The notes beneath the pieces were generated by a model. It was given only the letters and a program-made list of their open reading frames with translations, did not search any database and was not told where the DNA came from. From positions 40,628,046 to 40,692,045 of the forward strand of contig CM039462.1 in NCBI GenBank assembly GCA_022414725.1: a stretch of DNA of 64,000 bases, in the 5' to 3' direction. The number at the start of each line of letters is the position of its first letter. Position 1 is the first letter of the stretch. The stretch comes from Microglena sp. YARC (Eukaryota; Chlorophyta; Chlorophyceae; Chlamydomonadales; Chlamydomonadaceae). The position numbers were made by a program, and so were the translations under genes. Below, in pieces: positions 57,879-64,000 of this stretch.

Positions 57879-58808
57879 TCATCTCATTTGCTGCTGCTGC
57901 TTCTGCTGCTTCGGCTGCCGCCCTTTCAAGTTTAATTCCAAATATCTGACTTTTTGATGTGCACTACGCTTATCTGTGTGTATGTTCGAAAGGGTGTTGT
58001 ATTCTTCTTCCTCTGCTTTAGTCCGATAACGACGATCTTGTGGTCTGGGCGGATACGTATCTTCAAGACTCGCTTCTGCCGGTGCATTGGCATTGTTGTA
58101 GTTGTTGTATTTGTTGTAGTTGTTGTACCGCTGGTCCGGCTGCCGCCCTTTCAAGTTTAATTCCAAATATCTGACTTTTTGATGTGCACTACGCTTATCT
58201 GTGTGTATGTTCGAAAGGGTGTTGTATTCATCTTCCTCTGCTTTAGTCCGATAACGACGATCTTGTGGTCTGGGCGGATACGTATCTTCAAGACTCGCTT
58301 CTGCCGGTGCATTGTTGTAGTTGTTGTAGTTGTTGTAGTTGTTGTTGTTGTTGTAGTTGTTGTACCGCTTGTCCGGCACTATCTGCATGCGCGTTATGCC
58401 ATTTATTCCCTTATATTTTTTATAGCTACCATTTTTATCGAGTGATATATAGTTGTCAAATATAACAAGATCTGGAAATGCATTTTTCAGTCGTTCCAGG
58501 TGCTGATAGTCTGATTCCCAGGACTGCTGCTTTAGTCCATCGCTATCTTTAATCTCTCTTAATCTTTCAATCGAAATCATTCCGTCGCGAAAGGTTTCAC
58601 TGCCACCTTTTTGTATTTTTTGTATTTTGTTACCTTCTTGTGGTACAAACTTATTGTAACCAAACGTTCCATCTGGTTTCCTTACTTTAACACATAAAGT
58701 GACTGACCCGTTCTGTCCGCGTCCACTCTTCTTCTTGTACAAAACACGGGGAGTTCCATCTTTGCAAATACTTTTTGTATGAGTATTGGTGTATGTAGTG
58801 TCCGACAT
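57879..58808 (-). CDS. CNDGVKR-family protein with internal duplication
   Basis: 309 aa from ATG 58808 (a TTG further upstream was rejected). Residues about 12-45 (SICKDGTPRVLYKKKSGRGQ, VTLCVKVRKPDGTFGYNKFV) form the family N-terminus. Two almost identical blocks of about 75 residues follow (APAEASLEDTYPPRPQDRRY, RTKAEEDEYNTLSNIHTDKR, VRYLELNLKGRQP), separated by Asn/Tyr runs (YNNYNN). The RTKxEExxYxxL motif is shared with the gene at 8729. The duplication is recent (DNA nearly identical at 57905-58130 and 58140-58318). Role unknown; possibly virion. Confidence 0.75.
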   Translation of the reverse strand: MSDTTYTNTHTKSICKDGTPRVLYKKKSGRGQNGSVTLCVKVRKPDGTFGYNKFVPQEGNKIQKIQKGGSETFRDGMISIERLREIKDSDGLKQQSWESDYQHLERLKNAFPDLVIFDNYISLDKNGSYKKYKGINGITRMQIVPDKRYNNYNNNNNYNNYNNYNNAPAEASLEDTYPPRPQDRRYRTKAEEDEYNTLSNIHTDKRSAHQKVRYLELNLKGRQPDQRYNNYNKYNNYNNANAPAEASLEDTYPPRPQDRRYRTKAEEEEYNTLSNIHTDKRSAHQKVRYLELNLKGRQPKQQKQQQQMR

Positions 58809-59014
58809 TTGTATACATATACATATCAAGTTTTATTCCTGCCCACCTTGACTTCTGAATGGTCTCGTTCACCATGCTCACTAGTTGATGTCACCTCAAG
58901 TGCCCCGCATGGCGACGGGTGGGGCTGGAGGTTGATGGTGTGGGGGATGGAGATGGAGCTATATTGATTGAGAGCTATATTGTAACCAGTTGCATCCGCA
59001 CATTCTTCTCCTTG

Positions 59015-59520
59015 TCCCACTATTCTAAACGTGTTCACATGAACACCTCTGAAAAGGCTCTCCATCTTGGGAAGAAGAATTATTTCAACAAAAAATAAGA
59101 ATCATCCATCAATCAATCCCTATTCTAAACGTGTTCACATGAACACCTCTGAAAAGGCTCTCCATCTCGGGAAGAAGAATTATTTCAACAAAAAATAAGA
59201 ATCATCAATCAATCAATCAATCAATCATCCCTATTTTAAACGTGTTCACATGAACACCTCTGAAAAGGCTCTCCATCTTGGGAACAACAATTATTTCAAC
59301 AAAAAAATAAGAATCATCAATCAATCCCTATTTTAAACGTGTTCACATGAACACCTCTGAAAAGGCTCTCCATCTTGGGAACAACAATTATTTCAACAAA
59401 AAAATAAGAATCATCAATCAATCCCTATTTTAAACGTGTTCACATGAACACCTCTGAAAAGACTCTCCATCTTGGGAAGAAGAATTATTTCAACAAAAAA
59501 TAAGAACTGCAGAATTTTTT
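59015..59520 (+). repeat. About-100-bp tandem repeat array, five copies
   Basis: ACGTGTTCACATGAACACCT starts at 59029, 59129, 59240, 59337 and 59434. Each unit contains the palindrome GTGTTCACATGAACAC, AGGCTCTCCATCTTGGGAA and an A-rich tail followed by (ATCA)n of variable length. Confidence 0.93.
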
Positions 59521-59534
59521 TTCCGGAGAATGTC

Positions 59535-59740
59535 TCACACACTCGTTTTTCGACAGCTTCCGCCGCCAGCAAGCCTCAGTGCGGTGTGTCGTGTGGAGAC
59601 AGATGGGAGTCTGCGCAAGCCACCGTGTCATGTGTGTGCGGTCTGTTGTCTGTCTGATGGACAAGGAGTCTGCGCAATCCGCCTGGGTGGCGTGTGTGAG
59701 AATGAATGGACGAACGTGTGGTCTGCGAAATCCGTGGTGG
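59535..59740 (+). repeat. R4 repeat copy
   Basis: CACACTCGTTTTTCGACAGC, GTGTGTCGTGTGGAGACAGA, GTCTGTTGTCTGTCTGATGG. Confidence 0.8.
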
Positions 59741-59814
59741 GTGGGAGTCAGTAGCTGAATTCCACTGTCGCCTGCCCTTCCCCCTTTAGAAAAACCCATT
59801 CGCCCCATGCATGT

Positions 59815-59930
59815 GATCAGACAGTCATCAGCTGAATTCCACTGTCCCGCTCCGCGGACCCGCGACCCCCCTTTGCGGATTCCCACCGTGTTGTCAAGCT
59901 GGAGTCTGCTTGATACGACACTTGGTCTTC
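59815..59930 (+). repeat. Hairpin element (family 5), copy 5
   Basis: CATCAGCTGAATTCCACTGT, CCGCTCCGCGGACCCGCG, GTTGTCAAGCTGGAGTCTGC then TTGATACGAC. Confidence 0.78.
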
Positions 59931-59964
59931 AGTCCCCTTTAATCTGTTTGAGATCCCATCTGAT

Positions 59965-60066
59965 CATGTTGCGAGCCGCATCTGAATTCCCATTCCACAC
60001 TTCGTGTGGACCGCGGTTCCTCTGTCATAATTCCGACATAGTTGTCAAGCAGAAGCCTGCTTGATA
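59965..60066 (+). repeat. Hairpin element (family 5), copy 6
   Basis: GCATCTGAATTCCCATTCCA, CACTTCGTGTGGACCGCGG, GTTGTCAAGCAGAAGCCTGC then TTGATAA. Confidence 0.78.
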
Positions 60067-60112
60067 AAGCAGTGAGTCATCATCTGAATTCCACCGACAT
60101 TTAATATGCATG

Positions 60113-60205
60113 GGAGTGAGTCAGCATCTGAATTCCCCTGCCCCACTCCGTGGGGCCCGCGGTTTTCCCCTTCACAATCCCGATAGAGTTGTCAAGCAGG
60201 GTCCC
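60113..60205 (+). repeat. Hairpin element (family 5), copy 7
   Basis: GTGAGTCAGCATCTGAATTC, GCCCCACTCCGTGGGGC, GATAGAGTTGTCAAGCAGGG; the 3' hairpin is cut. Confidence 0.78.
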
Positions 60206-60274
60206 CTCTGTGATGCAATGTGGTTGATGCGTTCATCGTGTGTACAGGAATGTCCGTATATATTTAAATTAAAC

Positions 60275-60607
60275 ATGCAAATTCAGCTGCCCGTCGTCGT
60301 ATTACAAACAAGTGTCCCAAGCGACGAAGTAATCAACGTGGCATTTACAGAGTGGTCTATGCGTGAATCCCCAATCCTCGCCAACATGGATGTTCCAGAT
60401 CGCGAGTCAGTCTGCAAACTTGTCACTGCTACATTGAAAATGATGTTGGCAAACACAGTCACACCCATATGCGGTGTTTCAGAAATCCGAGCATCACTAC
60501 ATACACCTATTGTGAAAATCAAAATCATTGTCCAACTCTCTCAGAATGCAGCCAATACAACTACTTGTAGCATGAACAAAGGGTGCTTTATTGAGGCCTC
60601 TGCCTGA
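60275..60607 (+). CDS. Unknown protein, 110 aa
   Basis: ATG 60275, preceded by TATATATTTAAATTAAAC (TATA-like). MQIQLPVVVLQTSVPSDEVI, then SPILANMDVPDRESVCKLVT and PICGVSEIRASLHTPIVKIK. Compact mixed alpha/beta character, intact. No family recognised. Confidence 0.55.
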   Translation: MQIQLPVVVLQTSVPSDEVINVAFTEWSMRESPILANMDVPDRESVCKLVTATLKMMLANTVTPICGVSEIRASLHTPIVKIKIIVQLSQNAANTTTCSMNKGCFIEASA

Positions 60608-60843
60608 TGTAAGGAGTACTCGACACCCGACGTGGTGAGATGACATTTTAGAAATTTGGGCCAAATTCCTTAATGAAAAAAGACAGGAATTCACATTTTC
60701 AAAAGATTCACATTTTTCAAGTTTCGTGTAAGTCGAAGAAAGAAGTCTTCATCGCAGAAGTCATTCGGGACAGGAATTCCAGCGATTCCCCCTTCATAAA
60801 ACCAAAAAGAGTGTCCAAGCAGAAGTAGTAAAATCGCCTTCGC

Positions 60844-61221
60844 TTAGCGGATTCTTTCGCATCGCTTCGATATTGCGTCAAATGCTTTGGTCGCCTTGCC
60901 ATATTTCACACCTTCCTTCGAGCAATTAACGGCACCGCACTCCGCGGAAAGTGCGTGTTTATCGAACGAGCTCATGGCGTTTTTGTCATTCTTATTAAAC
61001 TTCGCCATGAGTTCATAACGACTAATACATTTGCTCTTGATACAAGATTCGAGGGGCTTTGAAGTTTTCTCAGCTACCTTACGCGCAGACGATAATTTAT
61101 CGCTGCATTTTGTTACTTTTCTGCAACTCGATGCTTTCATGCGCAGCGCGTCTGCCCACTCGATCCATTCATCAAGCGTCCGTTCTTTTTTGTCAGAGAA
61201 ACGGAGAGCCTCAATCTTCAT
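60844..61221 (-). CDS. Unknown Cys/Lys-rich helical protein, 125 aa
   Basis: ATG 61221: MKIEALRFSDKKERTLDEWI, then EWADALRMKASSCRKVTKCS, CIKSKCISRYELMAKFNKND and LSAECGAVNCSKEGVKYGKA. Six or more regularly spaced Cys within helices suggest a disulphide-rich, possibly virion, protein. The C-terminal 27 residues are duplicated at 56332-56443. The 5' extension to a TTG at 61290 was not used. Confidence 0.55.
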   Translation of the reverse strand: MKIEALRFSDKKERTLDEWIEWADALRMKASSCRKVTKCSDKLSSARKVAEKTSKPLESCIKSKCISRYELMAKFNKNDKNAMSSFDKHALSAECGAVNCSKEGVKYGKATKAFDAISKRCERIR

Positions 61222-61692
61222 AAAGCGACGATCTCTTCGGACGTGTAAGAGTCGTCCTTCTTTCCGCTCGGACGGGGACCTGTGTAGCAAACGACATCAG
61301 CTCGACTCTTCGTTTCTTTTTTCGCTTGAGGTAGTTTTGCCACTCGTGGCATTTAATGAATGAATGAAAGTGTATATATTTTAAATTAAATCTATTGATT
61401 GAGATCGAGATCTATTGATTGATGGAGTGTCTTTTTGACGGAACCACCAAGGAAATCCTCCCACCCTGCACTAACTGAAGCTCTTTTAGGGTTTATGTGG
61501 TACACCCGCGGGTCGATGAGGTCATACCGTTGGGGATGATAGGATAATATATACTATTACTACTTTATCTAAATAGGTATTACTAACCCTACTTCCCTAC
61601 CGTTTGTTGTTAAGATGGGTCTTTTTGAATTTGTATACGGAACCGCCAAGCCGCCGCTGGGTTGTTGCTTGGTTGATGGTTCCACATGGGAT
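61222..61692. other. Intergenic region
   Basis: AT-rich 61360-61400 (GTATATATTTTAAATTAAAT) and short direct repeats of TCTATTGATTGAGAT. A short ORF starting ATG 61615 (MGLFEFVYGTAKPPLGCCLV) runs into the hairpin element and is probably a truncated gene start. Nothing else seen. Confidence 0.45.
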
Positions 61693-61798
61693 CAGAGAGT
61701 GAGTCAGCAGCTCAATTCCACTGTCCCGCTCTGCGGGACCCGCGATCCCCCCTTCAGAATTCCCCATAGTGTGTTAAGCAGAAGCCTGCTCGAGACCA
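61693..61798 (+). repeat. Hairpin element (family 5), copy 8
   Basis: GTGAGTCAGCAGCTCAATTC, CCGCTCTGCGGGACCCGCG, GTTAAGCAGAAGCCTGCTCG. Confidence 0.8.
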
Positions 61799-61952
61799 TG
61801 CGCGGATTCTTTGGAGAACCGGACCATAGTGAATGAGGTTGCGAAAACCGCGACACAATGCGCGGCTTCAATCAATCGAATACAAGTGGTCCGAGTGAGA
61901 CTCGAAAAACGAGTGTAAACCATGCAAAGTCTGTACATATGACGCATTACAA

Positions 61953-62150
61953 ACTCGAATCTCTCTCTATCGAACTGCGACTCATTCGATGCGCCGAACG
62001 AAAAACCAGAATTTGCCCCCGTACAGACAGTTTTAGGATAGATCCGAATTAGATTTGTGTTAGATGTACATCGGATTTGTGTTAGATACGCGTCGGTATC
62101 ACACCGTGCTCGACACCCGACGCGGTGAGATGACCTTTTAGAAATTTGGG
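61953..62150 (+). repeat. 195-bp dispersed repeat, copy 2
   Basis: Same sequence as 56120-56315; ends about 7 bp before the palindrome. Confidence 0.85.
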
Positions 62151-62156
62151 TCAAAA

Positions 62157-62482
62157 CACACGGGGTGATAACGTGGGCCGATAATTTTTCCAGATAGAAC
62201 ACGGGGTGATAAATACGAGAACGGGGTGATAAACTGGGCCAAGATAGATTGTGTAATTAATCCAAATAAAAACCAAAAAATATTGTATCTAGAGATAAAA
62301 ATAGAATTACATTAATCCGCGGATTAATGTAATTCTATTTTTATCTCTAGATACAATATTTTTTGGTTTTTATTTGGATTAATTACACAATCTATCTTGG
62401 CCCAGTTTATCACCCCGTTCTCGTATTTATCACCCCGTGTTCTATCTGGAAAAATTATCGGCCCACGTTATCACCCCGTGTG
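62157..62482. repeat. 326-bp perfect palindrome
   Basis: Two 163-bp arms meet at CCGCGG (centre between 62319 and 62320) with no spacer and no mismatch that I can see. Each arm carries three copies of TATCACCCCGT and an AT-rich inner part. Left and right flanks differ completely. Confidence 0.95.
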
Positions 62483-64000
62483 CTACCCAGGTATCTAACA
62501 AGAGCAGCATACGTTGGCTACCGTGTCAGGCTTCAGCGCGGTCGGTCGTGGTTGGTCGCACGGACAGACGGACAAATGGGTAAACATGGGGGCTCCCGCC
62601 CCTTTGAAGAGGGGGATCTGACAAAAATAGAGGTTGGGAAATAAAGGTTGGGAAATAAAGGTTGGGAAATAGCAGCTGTGAATTAGAGGTTGGTTAATAG
62701 AGACCTCAACGCAAGCTACCCATATAGCTAACAAGAGCAGCATAGCATAGGTTGGGAAGCTCATGTGCCTCATTGTTGTCACTAAATTCAGGACCGCCCT
62801 CCTGCAGAAGAGAAAGGAATAGCAGTCAGGAAATAGTAATTGGGAAACAGCAGTTGGGAAATAGAGGCTGGTTGATAGAAACCTCAACTCAAGCTACCCA
62901 TGTAGCTAACAAGAGCAGCATAGCATAGGTTGGGAAGCTCTTGTACCTCATTGTCGTCACTACATTCAGGACCACCCTCCTGCGGAAGAATAATAGCAGT
63001 TGGGAAAGAGTGGTCGGGAAATAGAAGTTGGGAGATACCAGTTGGGAAACAGCTGTTTGCGTGGTACGGTGTGTGTGTTTGTGTGGATGTGCATGGTGCA
63101 ACGATGGGGATTGCATGGGACCTTGTGTTTGTGTGGACGTGCATGGTGCAACGATGGGGATTGCATGGGACCATGCATGTGTGCAGATCTGCATGGTAAA
63201 ATTATTGGGCTGGCACACACCAGCTCATGCCAGCACCCTGGTCACTCTACCTGGTCACTCTACCTGGATTTACCCTGTGGCTTGTATCTCTAGCTGCTGT
63301 CTTCTTCTCCAATATTTGTACACAACACTCTTCTAAGCGATACCCAACACACTTAGATTTCTGATTTGAGGGGAAGATAATTGAAAATCGTGTATTAACA
63401 GAGCGAGCAAGACGTCGATGCCGATATTTCAAGGCTATATCAGTAAGTTCACGTTGGGTGCGAAAAGGTATTTGCAGAGGTGATATGCAGCAGGGTGCTA
63501 CATGACGCGCTCTATTGCGAGCTAGCGCGCAAAGTTTTTGAGCCCAACTGCGTGATTGACTCAATGTTTTTAACCACCTGTGGGCACAGCGCGCAGATTT
63601 CTGTTTTCAGTTGCGTCAAAAGCGCAACCCAAATGGAGGCAATTGCATCAAAAGCGCAACACAAAATGACAAAAATAGTTACAAGACCGTTGGCTGACGT
63701 GTCAGGCTTCAGCGCGGTCAGATGGATGGATGGATGGATGGATGGATGGATGGATGGATGGATGGATGGTCGGTCGGACGGACAAATAAATGGGTAAACA
63801 TGGGGGCTCCCGCCCCCTTGAAGAGGGGGCTCTGCCAAAATTTAGTACCCTGGTATGCATGTAGGGGTCGGCTATGTTATATAATATTAGCGAATAAATA
63901 ATATTATATAATATTACCCGAACATGATATGATATTGGTCGGACGAGCCGTCTCACCAGAATTTTGAATTTATTTGAAAAACTAATATTATTGTGACACC
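62483..64000. other. Sequence of different character, no recognised gene
   Basis: None of the R1, R2, R4, MITE or hairpin families occurs here. It has its own repeats: about 97 bp duplicated at 62716-62812 and 62892-62990 (AGCTAACAAGAGCAGCATAG), GGTTGGGAAATA units, a 50-bp unit at 63081 and 63131, GGCTTCAGCGCGGTC followed by AACATGGGGGCTCCCGCCCC at both 62527-62600 and 63705-63820, and (GGAT)n at 63721-63768. Compatible with host chromosomal DNA; not proven. Confidence 0.6.

Noticed and set aside
59815..61798. Family-5 hairpins as hammerhead ribozymes
   Set aside because: The conserved CUGAUGA and GAAA core is absent; only stems and CTGAATTCC are constant.
63512..63956. Minus-strand ORFs with PSIHPSIHP runs
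   Set aside because: Translation of the (GGAT)n microsatellite at 63721-63768; the adjoining frame could be a host repeat but gives no recognisable protein.

Overview
The window looks like a repeat-rich accessory or end region of a nucleocytoplasmic large DNA virus (giant virus of a protist or alga), or such a region integrated into its host chromosome. The evidence is several D5/primase-helicase-type replication genes, virion-type membrane and coiled-coil proteins, F-box/ankyrin proteins, Fanzor (eukaryotic TnpB-like) remnants, many TA-flanked inverted-repeat elements and one gene with an apparent spliceosomal intron. No rRNA, tRNA or CRISPR array was recognised. I cannot name the species. 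Many genes carry one-base indels in homopolymers, which could be true decay or long-read error.

Layout. 1-6280 and 44027-50282 are near-identical inverted arms around a 37.7 kb spacer. Each arm carries the N-terminal part of a TV-Pol-like/SF3-helicase gene, a PriCT-2/D5_N-type gene lacking its helicase core, a small zinc-ribbon ORF, a MITE-1 transposon and a D5-like gene with a degenerate P-loop. The full TV-Pol/helicase gene runs out of the right arm to 51514, with frameshifts.

The spacer holds a two-exon gene (6433-7507), three F-box/ankyrin genes (12504, 24445, 36759), a long intact ankyrin gene (18359-20065), two paralogous membrane/coiled-coil proteins, a virion-like membrane protein (16523-17434), a U-box fragment, a P-loop NTPase, an LRAT-like protein (35949-36512), a Trp-rich repeat protein (32587-33873), a GIY-YIG/T5orf172-like protein and three Fanzor remnants. 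Each Fanzor lies against a different terminal-inverted-repeat family. One follows a Tc1/mariner-type DDE transposase fragment. This suggests that the many small MITEs derive from Fanzor-carrying mariner-like transposons.

51.5-62.2 kb is gene-poor. It holds tandem repeats (54, 73 and about 100 bp), eight copies of a small hairpin element, a DEDDh exonuclease and members of a 'CNDGVKR' family. A 326-bp perfect palindrome (62157-62482) marks an abrupt change: the last 1.5 kb shares none of the repeat families to its left and may be host DNA or a different genome compartment.

A composite satellite (R1 = GAGTC/ATCAC-rich, R2 = hairpin-rich module) occurs throughout. Every copy left of about 36 kb is on the + strand and every copy between 40 and 49 kb is on the - strand.
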